NCBI GenBank assembly: GCA_944390935.1
Contig: CALXRU010000011.1
Span: 1-57,011, forward strand
From: Acidaminococcaceae bacterium
GTDB taxonomy: Bacteria > Bacillota > Negativicutes > Acidaminococcales > Acidaminococcaceae
Length of the DNA stretch: 57,011 bases
Direction of reading: 5' to 3'
Below, one piece after another: positions 1 through 7,714 of the stretch. Within the stretch, counting starts at the first letter, position 1, and every line of letters starts with the position of its first letter. The notes under the pieces were generated by a model, which searched no databases, was not told the DNA's origin, and worked only from the letters and a program-made list of their open reading frames with translations. The translations under genes and the position numbers were made by a program.

Positions 1-39
1 AATTTTTATTACCATTTCTTTATCGCTTAAGCTTTCCGG

Positions 40-66
40 AACCCCGCGTCTAACGCGGGGTTTTCT
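40..66 (+). terminator. Intrinsic terminator of an off-window plus-strand gene
   Basis: A 10-bp perfect GC-rich stem (40-49 with 53-62, 3-nt loop) is followed by TTTT at 61-64. The T tract is on the plus strand only, so it probably ends a gene entering from the left, convergent with ompM. Confidence 0.75.
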
Positions 67-70
67 ACAT

Positions 71-103
71 ACAAAAAGCGGATGGCATAAAGCCATCCGC
101 TTT
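71..103 (-). terminator. Intrinsic terminator of ompM
   Basis: A 12-bp perfect stem (75-86 with 92-103, loop ATAAA) is followed on the minus strand by a T run (A73-A77 on the plus strand). It lies 40 bp past the ompM stop. Confidence 0.8.
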
Positions 104-142
104 GATAGTTCTAACTATGAGTAATCGTTAATACTATTTAGA

Positions 143-1393
143 TTAGAAAGTGAAGATAACTTCGGACCAAATGGTTTCGGTGTTAGCGTCGCCTTCACGG
201 GAATCAAGGTTGTAGTATTTAACACCAGCAACGATGTTCTTAGCAAGGGTCAGGTTTGCACCGGCTTCAATACCTTCATAACCATCGCCGTCATGAGCAG
301 CAGTTACAGGCATATATGTGTAGGAAGCAAGGGTCGGATAAATTACGGTGTTAGCCGGACGATCCATGTAGTTTACATAAGCGCCCCAGCTGCCAACTTT
401 GGATGCTTTAGCACCTGCATAGTTCAGGCCTACCATCCAGCCGTTGTCATCGCCATCGCTGTCGGATACGTCACCGTTGTACCAAGCACCTTTCAAAGTC
501 AGATCATCCATGAATTCCCAGCCAGCTGCTATTTCATAAATATCCTGATCATATTCGGTGTCTACTTTGTAGTAGTTAACAGCTGCGTCTACAACGCCCA
601 TTTTAGCTGCTACACCAGCTACATATACGCGGTCATCAGAGGTCAAACCTTCTTCTTTAACACCGGTAATATCGCCAGCCGCATTATAAGTATAGGTTTC
701 AGCTAAATCATCGGAACCTTTCAGTGCCCAGCCATAAACTTTAACATCGCTGCCATAAGCAAGTTTAACGCCATCACCACGAGTATCGATTACAGTACCG
801 CCAACATTGGTGAAGTCCTGACGGCCAGCATCAACTTTAACGCCGCCAACACGACCGGATACATAAGCCCAGTTCAGTTTTACATCGTCAGTACCTTCGT
901 TGTCATCAAGATACTGATTGTTTTCGAAACGGCCGGTATAGGTCCAATCTTCGTTAATTGCACCGTTTACGAACAGACGGGTACGCAGACGGCCTTGAGA
1001 AAGACCATTGCCATCATGTTTGTCAACGTCGGTATCACGATAGCTCATACGGATCTGACCGGTGATTTTTACGTTGTCAGCTTTTTTCTCAAGGTTAGCT
1101 ACGCGAACACCAAGGCTGTCCAGTTCGTCTGCGAATTCAGCAGCCAGTTTGTCTACGTTTGCGCCGTTTGCCATAGCTTTTGCTACGATCTGTGCCATTT
1201 CATAACGGGTCATCAGTTTGTCGCCACCAAAGGTGCCGTCAGGATAACCGGTTACAACGCCTTCTGCAGCCAGTTTGTTAACTGCATCATAAGCCCAGTG
1301 GCCGGCCGGTACGTCGCTGAACGGGTTAGCTGCATAAGCGGAAGCAGTTACGCCAAGAGCCATAGCCATTGCTAATACTAAAGATTTTTTCAT
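143..1393 (-). CDS. ompM: SLH-domain outer-membrane porin, OmpM-like
   Basis: Predicted major outer-membrane protein of 416 aa. Residues 1-21 are a signal peptide ending SAYA. An S-layer homology domain follows directly (NPFSDVPAGHWAYDAVNKL, then TGYPDGTFGG and TRYEMA), a short coiled-coil-like linker comes next (about 80-105), and the rest is rich in aromatic/glycine beta-strand segments ending in Phe (IFTF), as expected of an outer-membrane barrel. In Negativicutes, OmpM proteins tether the outer membrane to polyamine-modified peptidoglycan through the SLH domain and form diffusion channels; that role is inferred from the family. The start is set by AAAGGGAGGA at 1401-1410. The gene is monocistronic with its own promoter, a leader of about 290 nt and a strong terminator. 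Confidence 0.9.
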   Translation of the reverse strand: MKKSLVLAMAMALGVTASAYAANPFSDVPAGHWAYDAVNKLAAEGVVTGYPDGTFGGDKLMTRYEMAQIVAKAMANGANVDKLAAEFADELDSLGVRVANLEKKADNVKITGQIRMSYRDTDVDKHDGNGLSQGRLRTRLFVNGAINEDWTYTGRFENNQYLDDNEGTDDVKLNWAYVSGRVGGVKVDAGRQDFTNVGGTVIDTRGDGVKLAYGSDVKVYGWALKGSDDLAETYTYNAAGDITGVKEEGLTSDDRVYVAGVAAKMGVVDAAVNYYKVDTEYDQDIYEIAAGWEFMDDLTLKGAWYNGDVSDSDGDDNGWMVGLNYAGAKASKVGSWGAYVNYMDRPANTVIYPTLASYTYMPVTAAHDGDGYEGIEAGANLTLAKNIVAGVKYYNLDSREGDANTETIWSEVIFTF

Positions 1394-1683
1394 TTTGTTT
1401 TCCTCCCTTTTGTTTAGAAAAACACTTTGTATTTTATAAAACGCAGCGGGAAGAAACTTTAGTTTTTAACATTTGCTTAAAGTGCGAGTCTCCTGGTTTC
1501 CTCTACCCGGCAAATATTTACTCACTGCCGCTTCTTCTTTTTGCGGTTTATAACGGTTGTAAAGGCCTTGCCCCTGAGGAAACGGCGAGGCCTTGATGCA
1601 CAAAAGAGGTACTTGCAATAGGACACTCCTAAAAAAGCGTTCCTGAGGAGAAGGCTAAAATCTTGTGTCCAACCCTTTTGTAC
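1394..1683 (-). promoter_or_regulatory. Long 5' leader of ompM
   Basis: If the promoter at 1690-1718 is used, the mRNA carries about 290 untranslated nucleotides. A stable imperfect hairpin lies at 1560-1593 (AAGGCCT arms, one mismatch), and GGACAC/GTGTCC arms at about 1620-1670 enclose several CTCC/GGAG segments able to pair with each other. No open reading frame with a convincing ribosome site is seen. Known porin mRNAs are often controlled in the leader; here that is only inference. Confidence 0.5.
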
Positions 1684-1689
1684 GAATCC

Positions 1690-1718
1690 ATTATAACACA
1701 TCTGCCCCCCCCAGTAAA
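1690..1718 (-). promoter_or_regulatory. ompM promoter with a G8 tract in the spacer
   Basis: Minus-strand -10 TATAAT (1690-1695) and -35 TTTACT (1713-1718) are separated by exactly 17 bp, of which the eight next to the -35 are all G (C1705-C1712 on the plus strand). See the phase-variation finding. Confidence 0.75.
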
Positions 1719-1802
1719 GACCTGTTTTGTAAAAATTCAAACATTTCTACTTCAAGCCGATATGGTGCTGGTACGGCACTCAAACTTTCGGCGTAAAAAT
1801 AA

Positions 1803-1897
1803 GGGGCAACCGTTAGGTTGCCCCCGCGCGAAGCGCGCCCGACAAGGGTAATTGCAGCCTGCAGCTGTAATTACCTTAGGCGAGGCGAAGCCTCGCC
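1803..1897. repeat. Cluster of four tandem GC-rich hairpins
   Basis: Four palindromes follow each other without genes: GGGGCAACC/GGTTGCCCC (1803-1824), a GCGC/GCGC hairpin with GAA loop (1826-1838), GGTAATTGCAGC/GCTGTAATTACC (1847-1875) and GGCGAGGC-GAA-GCCTCGCC (1879-1897). The arrangement resembles REP/BIME-type intergenic elements. It lies upstream of the ompM promoter. No coding potential is seen. Confidence 0.6.
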
Positions 1898-2030
1898 GCC
1901 GATTTTAAAATTTTGATTTTATTTTTTATCTTTATTTGATTACTTCTTTGCAGTTACGATATTATTTTTAATATTTTAGTTTATTACTCATGTTCATTCT
2001 TTGTAACCAAAGAACGAACCAAGAAAGTTC

Positions 2031-2179
2031 CGCGGCTAGGCGGATTTTCCCGCTTCACCGCTGGCGCGGCTTGCTACGCAACTATTAGCATAACAACTAC
2101 AAAAATACGAAATTCGCTTCGCTCAGGTTCGATTTTTGCAGTTGTTCTTCAATAAATGTTGCTAAAATCCGATGCCGCG
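2031..2179. repeat. 149-bp long imperfect inverted repeat
   Basis: The outer arms CGCGGC....CGGATTTT (from 2031) and AAAATCCG..GCCGCG (to 2179) are inverted. Inside them, GCAACTATTA and TAAATGTTGC-like arms and ACAACTACAAAAAT / ATTTTTGCAGTTGT (around 2092-2144) also pair. The whole unit can fold into one long cruciform with a short centre near CGCTTCGC. Such an architecture suggests a miniature mobile or intergenic palindromic element. I saw no second copy in the window. Confidence 0.5.
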
Positions 2180-2239
2180 TGTTGCCGAGCGTCATACTTC
2201 GTGACTGCTTTTTGATTGCTCAACGCACATCGTAAAAAA

Positions 2240-2384
2240 GGCAAAGGATTGTGCTATAAAACAGCAGACAAAAACTGCGGCGGCAAAAATTAAGGCACTT
2301 CTTTTCGGGAGGCTGGCGCGTAGCTCGGGCGGAATCGGAGGAGACGCAGCATTTTTGCGCTGTTGCAATAGTGCAACCTTTGCC
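2240..2384 (-). repeat. Interspersed 146-bp repeat, copy A (reverse orientation, 145 bp)
   Basis: Starts GGCAAAGG and ends CCTTTGCC. Its reverse complement aligns along its length with copies B and C at 18803-18948 and 21619-21764, sharing the CGCAAAAATGCTGCG block, TCCTCCGATTCCGCCC and GCCGCCGCAGTTTTTGTCTGC. It is the most diverged of the three. The ends are imperfect inverted repeats of roughly 45 bp. Confidence 0.8.
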
Positions 2385-2416
2385 TTTACTGTAAAATCAA
2401 AAATAACACCCTTTAT

Positions 2417-2444
2417 TTGACTTTTCGTTTATGTTTGCTATAAT
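2417..2444 (+). promoter_or_regulatory. Promoter of candidate small RNA
   Basis: TTGACT (2417-2422), 16-bp spacer, TATAAT (2439-2444) on the plus strand. No plus-strand gene follows; the only downstream signal is the hairpin at 2504-2539. Confidence 0.65.
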
Positions 2445-2450
2445 AATTAT

Positions 2451-2545
2451 AGAAATGCAAATGTGCTGCCGATAGACGGTTAGCCTCGAATACAGTTTCT
2501 AAAAGAAATAGCCGTATCCTTGGCGGGGCGGCTATTTCTGTTTAT
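2451..2545 (+). ncRNA. Candidate small RNA of about 95 nt
   Basis: The stretch is bounded by a near-consensus promoter and a hairpin with an 11-bp perfect stem (AGAAATAGCCG 2504-2514 with 2529-2539), followed by GTTTATT, a rather weak terminator tail. A six-codon ATG frame (2456-2476) without a ribosome site is the only reading frame. I do not recognise the RNA family. It ends just short of the ridA terminator and so could be antisense to ridA read-through; that is inference. Confidence 0.45.
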
Positions 2546-2554
2546 TAGATATGC

Positions 2555-2597
2555 AAAAAAGGCAAAGGTTATATTATTTATAATCTTTGCCTTTTTA
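2555..2597 (-). terminator. Terminator of ridA
   Basis: GGCAAAG (2561-2567) pairs with CTTTGCC (2585-2591). The stem extends inward through GTTATA/TATAAT and outward through A and T runs, so it could terminate in both directions. The palindrome resembles the two ends of the 146-bp repeat joined together. Confidence 0.75.
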
Positions 2598-2606
2598 ATT
2601 AAACCA

Positions 2607-2975
2607 TTATTTTACAGCAATTACCTCAATCTCGCAAAGCACTCCTTTGGGGATTGCTTTTACAGCTACGCAGCTGCGTGCCGGTTTGCCGGTAAAATAT
2701 TTGGCATATACTTCGTTAAATGCGGCGAAGTCTGCCATATCTGCCAAAAAGCAGGTAGTTTTTACAACATTGGTATAATCCAGCCCTGCTGCGGCTAAAA
2801 TAGCGCCGACGTTTTTGCAGCTCTGCTCCGCCTGTGCAGTAATGCCTTCCGGTACTTCGCCGGTGGCAGGGTCAACCGGGATTTGCCCGGAAGCAAAAAT
2901 AAAATTGCCGACTTCCATTGCCTGAGAATACGGTCCGATAGCAGCCGGTGCTTTTTCGGTATTGATAACTTTCAT
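2607..2975 (-). CDS. ridA: RidA family enamine/imine deaminase
   Basis: 122 aa, the normal length for the YjgF/YER057c/UK114 family. RidA hydrolyses reactive 2-aminoacrylate-type enamines released by PLP enzymes and so protects the cytosol. Family landmarks are seen: APAAIGPYSQA near the N terminus, FASGQIPVDPATG, and RSCVAVKAIPKGVLCEIEVIA at the C terminus, with the conserved Arg and Glu of the active site (PARSCVAV, EIE). The frame is open upstream for another 67 codons, but AAGGAGGG at 2983-2990 and the family length fix the start at 2975. It has its own promoter and terminator, so it is probably monocistronic. Confidence 0.93.
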   Translation of the reverse strand: MKVINTEKAPAAIGPYSQAMEVGNFIFASGQIPVDPATGEVPEGITAQAEQSCKNVGAILAAAGLDYTNVVKTTCFLADMADFAAFNEVYAKYFTGKPARSCVAVKAIPKGVLCEIEVIAVK

Positions 2976-3007
2976 TAATAAACCCTCCTTAAAGTCTTTC
3001 TGTTTAA

Positions 3008-3036
3008 AGTATATCAGCAAAACGCTTTTTATGCAA
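3008..3036 (-). promoter_or_regulatory. ridA promoter
   Basis: -35 TTGCAT (3031-3036), 17-bp spacer, -10 TATACT (3008-3013) on the minus strand, about 33 nt ahead of the ridA start. This gives ridA a promoter separate from the riboswitch transcript upstream. Confidence 0.65.
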
Positions 3037-3047
3037 AGCCGCTTTGC

Positions 3048-3083
3048 CCCGCAAAATAAAACAGCCGCCGTAAACACGGCGGC
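3048..3083 (-). terminator. Second terminator behind the cobalamin riboswitch
   Basis: GCCGCCGT (3064-3071) pairs with ACGGCGGC (3076-3083); the minus-strand 3' side runs TGTTTTATTTT. It would stop any transcript that reads through the riboswitch terminator before it reaches ridA. Confidence 0.65.
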
Positions 3084-3206
3084 CACAGCAGCATTGCGCA
3101 ACCCCAACACGCACTGCCGAGAGGAGTAGAGAATGAAGCACTTGAGAATATCAATAAACGGACGCGTCCTGTACAACCAATATTCCGCCCTGCAAAAGCG
3201 CAGTTA

Positions 3207-3247
3207 AGATAAAAACCCGTCTTTCCAGAAACGAAAAGACGGGTTCT
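3207..3247 (-). terminator. Riboswitch expression-platform terminator
   Basis: An 11-bp perfect stem AACCCGTCTTT/AAAGACGGGTT (3214-3224 with 3235-3245) is followed by TTTTT on the minus strand. It lies about 20 nt after the riboswitch core and is the expected switch point. Confidence 0.75.
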
Positions 3248-3261
3248 AATGTTTATCAATC

Positions 3262-3455
3262 AAAGGGCCCTGCCACTCTCACATAACAAAGCCGGTTGGT
3301 GAGTGAACATCTCCTTCCTGTCTCCCGCAGGTCAAGCAGTGATGCTTATACAGGCTGCTCGCTCGGCTTCGGCTTTTATTGCCGTTACGGCGACGGGATC
3401 GCATCGGATTTGCACCGATAAACATTTAAACTATCGTACCTGTACGAAATATTGA
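3262..3455 (-). promoter_or_regulatory. Cobalamin riboswitch (orphan)
   Basis: The minus strand carries the signature core GGTGCAAATCC-GATGCGATCCCGTCGCCGTAA (plus-strand 3385-3416), close to the consensus GGUGCAAAUCC..GCGG.CCCGCCACUGUAA. It is followed by a diverged B12-box-like AAGCCGAGCGAGCAGCCTGT and a GACCTGCGGGAG-ACAGG segment as in other B12 riboswitches. A consensus promoter precedes it and a terminator follows it. No cobalamin-related gene follows: the next 120 nt are non-coding and end in a second terminator. It could act on a small RNA or be what remains after a gene was lost. Confidence 0.8.
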
Positions 3456-3467
3456 TTTGCTGACTTA

Positions 3468-3496
3468 ATTATAACTATTACTAATAACGCTGTCAA
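3468..3496 (-). promoter_or_regulatory. Consensus promoter of the riboswitch transcript
   Basis: TTGACA (3491-3496), 17 bp, TATAAT (3468-3473): a perfect sigma-A match on the minus strand. The expected transcript start is near 3461. Confidence 0.85.
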
Positions 3497-3553
3497 GCCT
3501 TTTGGTAAAAAATTACCATTTTTATTTTTGCGTGAACAGTTACTATTTAGGTT

Positions 3554-4597
3554 TTATTTATCTTTAAAATACCACATCAGCCCGTAAGGCACGGTTACGT
3601 TTAAAATAATCATGCGCACCAGCTGATAGGTTAAAATAATCGATACGTTTTCGCCCATGCTCATGCCTGCCAGGCACATTTCGGCAATGCCGCCGGGTGC
3701 CATGGCAAGAAAGGCGGTGATGATGGAAAACCCGTACACGCCGGATAAATAATACGCCATGCCGATGCTGACGGCGATGATAATTAAAATGCCGGTGAGA
3801 ATGAACGGCATCAGCTTGGCGGTTTCGCGTATACGCTGCGGGTCAAGCAGCATTCCCATATACAGGCCGATGCTGATTTGCGCAACCATCATCAGCGGGT
3901 CGGGCACCGGCTGCAAGTTGCCGAAAAAGTACGAGCAGGCGGACGCGGCCAAAATCGGCCCGAGCAGGCGCGGCGTCGGTATGTGCAGCTTCTCCAGCGT
4001 CAGCGCACCGAAGGCAGCAATCGGCACCAGCCACAGCCAGCTGTGCCCCTGCGCAATTTCAGGCGCTAAAACAGCGTCCTTAATTTCCGCGCCAAGCCCG
4101 TGCACAACCAAAAACGGCACAATTATTATCGCGCCCATTAAGCGCAAAGTCTGCATTACCATTACGGCGCTGAAATCCACGCGCGGGTCAGTTTCGCTCA
4201 TCAAAAGCATCTGCGTCATGCCGCCGGGCATACAGCCCATTACGCAGCTTTGCAGATTGGCATAGCTGTGGCGCGAAGTCCACCACGCAATTACAACGCT
4301 TGCGCCGACGGTGGCAAAGGTTGCTTCAAACACACCCAAAGTCTGCATGGAAAGCTCGTGCAGAGTATCCGCCGTAAAGTTGCGGCCAATGCCGTAACCG
4401 GCGACGCACAAGCCAAGCTCACGCCACTGCCGCGGCCAGTACACCTGCGCGCCGATAACCTTCCAGAACATGGCAGACACAATGCCGCCCAACAAAAACG
4501 GAATCGGCACCGCCAGATATTCCAGCAGCGCGCCGATAAGCATCGCCATGCCGAACATCATCAGCTGCCTTACATGCAGCATTGTATTAATTCCCAT
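3554..4597 (-). CDS. AbrB-family integral membrane protein
   Basis: 347 aa, almost entirely hydrophobic with about ten membrane segments arranged as two similar halves, each holding a PGG(M/I)xEM-like turn (MPGGMTQMLLM and APGGIAEMCLAG). This matches the duplicated AbrB/putative ammonia monooxygenase family (PF05145), whose substrate is not established. The frame can start at TTG 4621, but ATG 4597 has GGGGAG nine bases upstream (4607-4612) and is preferred. It lies 28 bp downstream of engB in the same direction, so it may be the last gene of the lon-engB transcript. Confidence 0.8.
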   Translation of the reverse strand: MGINTMLHVRQLMMFGMAMLIGALLEYLAVPIPFLLGGIVSAMFWKVIGAQVYWPRQWRELGLCVAGYGIGRNFTADTLHELSMQTLGVFEATFATVGASVVIAWWTSRHSYANLQSCVMGCMPGGMTQMLLMSETDPRVDFSAVMVMQTLRLMGAIIIVPFLVVHGLGAEIKDAVLAPEIAQGHSWLWLVPIAAFGALTLEKLHIPTPRLLGPILAASACSYFFGNLQPVPDPLMMVAQISIGLYMGMLLDPQRIRETAKLMPFILTGILIIIAVSIGMAYYLSGVYGFSIITAFLAMAPGGIAEMCLAGMSMGENVSIILTYQLVRMIILNVTVPYGLMWYFKDK

Positions 4598-4625
4598 ACT
4601 TAACCACTCCCCGGCGGTCAAAAAA

Positions 4626-5261
4626 TCAGTGGTTTTCCAAAACAGTCATAATACGGTTGATAAGCTCACTGCGCATAGTGTTCTGCGTTACGGAATACGT
4701 CATAATGCGGCTGTCGTCAAGACCCAGCTCGCGTTTAAACAGCGCCTTCTGCGCCAGCGCCGCGTTTTTGGAAAGCTTATCGGCCTTCGTCAGAACAATC
4801 TGTACGTTCAGCCCGCAGCCCAGCAGCCAGTGGTAGCACTCCATGTCGCTTTCCATCGGCTTATGCCGGATATCAATCAGCTGGCACACCATTGCCAGAT
4901 TATCCGAACCGGACAGGTATTTGCTGATAAAGCCGGACCACAAATCCTTGTTGTTTTTGCCGGTTTTGGCAAAGCCGTAGCCTGGCAAATCGACAAGGTA
5001 GAACTGAGCGGTTTCTGCGCCGTCCTCCAGCGTGCGTTTGGCATCCAGCAGATAGTAGTTGATGGTTTGCGTTTTGCCGGGGGTTGCGCTGACGCGCGCC
5101 AGCCCGTTGCGGCGGCACAGCGAGTTAATCAGCGACGATTTGCCGACGTTGCTGCGCCCGATAAACGCTGCTTCAATCAGCGGCGGCGTGGGGTACTGCT
5201 CTGCCTTAACGGCAGACGTGACAAAGTTCGCGCGGATAATATCCCAAACTCCTTTGTTCAT
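4626..5261 (-). CDS. engB: Ribosome biogenesis GTPase EngB/YsxC
   Basis: 211 aa. It is an essential-type GTPase assisting 50S subunit assembly in other bacteria. The G motifs are in order: P-loop GRSNVGKS at residues 35-42, T of TPGKTQ as G2, DLPGYG as G3, LTKADK as G4. Although TTG 5270 is in frame, GGAGGA at 5271-5276 is nine bases from ATG 5261, which sets the start. The ribosome site overlaps the end of lon, so the two are likely translationally coupled. lon-engB adjacency is common in Firmicutes. Confidence 0.93.
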   Translation of the reverse strand: MNKGVWDIIRANFVTSAVKAEQYPTPPLIEAAFIGRSNVGKSSLINSLCRRNGLARVSATPGKTQTINYYLLDAKRTLEDGAETAQFYLVDLPGYGFAKTGKNNKDLWSGFISKYLSGSDNLAMVCQLIDIRHKPMESDMECYHWLLGCGLNVQIVLTKADKLSKNAALAQKALFKRELGLDDSRIMTYSVTQNTMRSELINRIMTVLENH

Positions 5262-5266
5262 CGCAT

Positions 5267-7591
5267 TCAATCCTCCAATGCTATTTTTAACACCTCATCC
5301 ATATGTTTAACGGGTATAAAGTTCATCTTTTCGCGCACGTTTTTGGGCAGTTCGTCCAAATCCTGCACATTTTTGGCAGGCATAATAATGGTTTTAACGC
5401 CGTAACGGTGCGCCGCCAAAAATTTTTCCTTAATGCCGCCCACAGGCAGAACCCTGCCGGACAGCGTAATTTCACCGGTCATGGCAATATCTTTTTTAAC
5501 CTTACGCCCTGTCAGCGCCGATACCATCGCCGTTACCATCGTAATACCGGCGGAAGGCCCGTCTTTAGGTATTGCGCCCTCCGGCAGATGGATATGAATA
5601 TCGGTCGTTTCGTAAAAATCCTTGGCAAGCCCAAGTTCATCCGCACGGCTGCGGATATAGGTATAGCCCGCCTGCGCGGATTCTTTCATAACGTCGCCCA
5701 GCTGGCCGGTAAGCGCCAAATGCCCCTTGCCCTTGCAGGCGACAACTTCAACCTTCAAAAGCTCGCCGCCGACGCGCGTCCACGCAAGGCCGGTGCAAAT
5801 ACCGGCTGCGGCTTCAAGGCTTACGTCGTCCTCAAGGTAAATAATTTTACCCAGATATTTATGCAGGTTTTTAGCCGTTACTTTTGCCGTTTTGGCTTCG
5901 CCGTTGACAATACGGTGAGCTGTTTTGCGGCAGACAGCGGCAATTTTGCGTTCAAGGTTACGCACACCGGCTTCGCGCGTATAGCCGCGGATAATCAGGC
6001 GCAGTGCGTCTTCGGTTATCGTCAGCGTTTTGGTGCTTAAACCATTGTTGTGGCGTTCCTTCGGCAGCAAATGCAGCTCGGCAATTTTTACTTTTTCGTC
6101 CTCCGTATAGCTGGAAAGCTGTACAACTTCCATGCGGTCCAGCAGCGCGGGCGGGATGGTTTCCACCGTGTTGGCGGTTACAATCCAGAACACCTGCGAC
6201 AGGTCGAACGGAATTTCCACATAGTGGTCGCTGAAAGTGTTGTTCTGTTCCGGATCAAGCACTTCAAGCAGTGCGGAAGCCGGGTCGCCGCGGAAATCGG
6301 ACGACATCTTGTCAACTTCATCAAGCAAAAATACCGGGTTCATTACGCCGCAGGTCTGCATGCCGTGTATAATACGCCCCGGCATGGCGCCGATGTAGGT
6401 GCGGCGGTGTCCGCGGATTTCGGCTTCATCATGCACGCCGCCCAGCGACATGCGTGTAAACTTACGGTCGATAGCGCGGGCAACGGACTGCGCCAGCGAG
6501 GTTTTCCCGACGCCCGGAGGCCCGACGAGGCACAGGATAGGCCCTTTACCGCTCTTGGTCAGCGCGCGCACCGCCAGGTATTCCAGAATGCGCTCCTTAA
6601 CCTTTTCCAAGCCGTAATGGTCTTTATTCAAAATCTTTTCGGCTTTTTTCAAATCAAAATTATCCTTGCCGTAAATGCCCCACGGCAAGGCCAGCAGCGT
6701 TTCTACATAGTTGCGGATGACGCCGCTTTCCGCCATCATCGGCGGCATTTTATAAAGGCGGTCCAGCTCCTTGTTCAGCTTGTCGGTAACTTCCGGCGGC
6801 AGGTCGCGCCCTTCCATCTGCTTTTTGTATTCGTCAACTTCGGCCTGGCGTTCGTCACCGTCGCCAAGTTCTTTGTTAATCACTTTAATCTGCTCGCGCA
6901 GATAATATTCACGCTGGTTTTTTTCTATCTGTTTACGCACTTCCTGCGCGATATTTTTTTCAAGCTCGGCAATTTCCTGCTCTTTGCACAAAAAGGCATA
7001 CAGTTTGTGCATGCGCTCTTTAACGTCGGCCAGCTCCAGCAGTTCTTCCTTTTCGTCGATGCTGATGGTTAAATAACCGGCGATAATATCGGCAATCTCA
7101 CCGGCGGTGGTAATGTTTTTAAAATTAAGCATAACCTCCGTCGTTACTTTTTTGCCGGTAATCAGCCATTTTTCAAAGCTCTGCAAAAGTATGCGGCGCA
7201 TAGCTTCGGTTTCGGCGTTTTCCTCCGGCTCAATGCTTTCAAACGGCTGCACAAAGCCTTCAAGGTAAACATCCTTAAACGGCGCGTCGATAACAGAGGT
7301 TACTTCCACGCGGTTCAAGCCCTGGATTAAAATGCGCAAAGCACCGCTCGGCAGCTTCAAAAGCTGTTTAATTTCGGCAACAACGCCGAAGCCGTACAAA
7401 TCTTCGCGCTTCGGGTCAGCCGTTTCGGCGTCACGCTGCGTAACCAGCAGTATTTTTTTGTCAAGCTGCATGGCAGCGTTAACGGCATTTATTGATTTAT
7501 CCCTGCCAACGTCAAGGTTTACCGTCATCCCCGGGAAAACGATAATCCCCCTCAGCGCCAGCAGCGGCATTAATGTTCCTGATGCTTCCAT
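5267..7591 (-). CDS. lon: ATP-dependent Lon protease
   Basis: 774 aa, full length for LonA. The N-terminal substrate-binding domain (to about 310) is followed by the AAA+ module with Walker [10 protein letters not shown] and Walker [10 protein letters not shown], then the serine protease domain with the catalytic Ser in PKDGPSAG (about 680) and Lys in GGIKEK (about 721), the Ser-Lys dyad. It degrades misfolded and regulatory proteins in the cytosol. It lies downstream of clpX but is separated by a terminator and has its own promoter, so it can be regulated apart from clpPX. No CIRCE-like inverted repeat was seen upstream. Confidence 0.97.
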   Translation of the reverse strand: MEASGTLMPLLALRGIIVFPGMTVNLDVGRDKSINAVNAAMQLDKKILLVTQRDAETADPKREDLYGFGVVAEIKQLLKLPSGALRILIQGLNRVEVTSVIDAPFKDVYLEGFVQPFESIEPEENAETEAMRRILLQSFEKWLITGKKVTTEVMLNFKNITTAGEIADIIAGYLTISIDEKEELLELADVKERMHKLYAFLCKEQEIAELEKNIAQEVRKQIEKNQREYYLREQIKVINKELGDGDERQAEVDEYKKQMEGRDLPPEVTDKLNKELDRLYKMPPMMAESGVIRNYVETLLALPWGIYGKDNFDLKKAEKILNKDHYGLEKVKERILEYLAVRALTKSGKGPILCLVGPPGVGKTSLAQSVARAIDRKFTRMSLGGVHDEAEIRGHRRTYIGAMPGRIIHGMQTCGVMNPVFLLDEVDKMSSDFRGDPASALLEVLDPEQNNTFSDHYVEIPFDLSQVFWIVTANTVETIPPALLDRMEVVQLSSYTEDEKVKIAELHLLPKERHNNGLSTKTLTITEDALRLIIRGYTREAGVRNLERKIAAVCRKTAHRIVNGEAKTAKVTAKNLHKYLGKIIYLEDDVSLEAAAGICTGLAWTRVGGELLKVEVVACKGKGHLALTGQLGDVMKESAQAGYTYIRSRADELGLAKDFYETTDIHIHLPEGAIPKDGPSAGITMVTAMVSALTGRKVKKDIAMTGEITLSGRVLPVGGIKEKFLAAHRYGVKTIIMPAKNVQDLDELPKNVREKMNFIPVKHMDEVLKIALED

Positions 7592-7647
7592 TGTATATTA
7601 GCATCCCCCTATGGTAAAAATAGTCAAAGCATTCGGCTCTTGTACTA

Positions 7648-7676
7648 ATTGTATCACAAAAGCCCCATAAAACCAA
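7648..7676 (-). promoter_or_regulatory. lon promoter
   Basis: -10 TACAAT (7648-7653), 17-bp spacer, -35 TTGGTT (7671-7676). The -35 overlaps the 3' flank of the clpX terminator. Confidence 0.5.
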
Positions 7677-7705
7677 AAAGGGGAAGGATATTTTCCCTCC
7701 CCCAT
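7675..7705 (-). terminator. Terminator of tig-clpP-clpX
   Basis: On the minus strand, GGGGGAGGGAAAATATCCTTCCCC-type arms are followed by TTTTT, directly after the clpX stop. Confidence 0.7.
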
Positions 7706-7714
7706 TTTTTAATT

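Noticed and set aside
2976..3176. Upstream extension of ridA by 67 codons
   Set aside because: It runs through the ridA promoter and a terminator, exceeds the family length, and the Shine-Dalgarno supports 2975.
3029..3259. 76-codon minus-strand frame behind the riboswitch
   Set aside because: It spans both terminators, lacks a ribosome site and shows no family features, so it was not taken as the missing riboswitch target.
3502..3530. TGGTAA/TTACCA hairpin followed by TTTTTATTTTTG on the plus strand
   Set aside because: It looks like a plus-strand terminator but no plus-strand transcript is supported there; the stem is only six base pairs.
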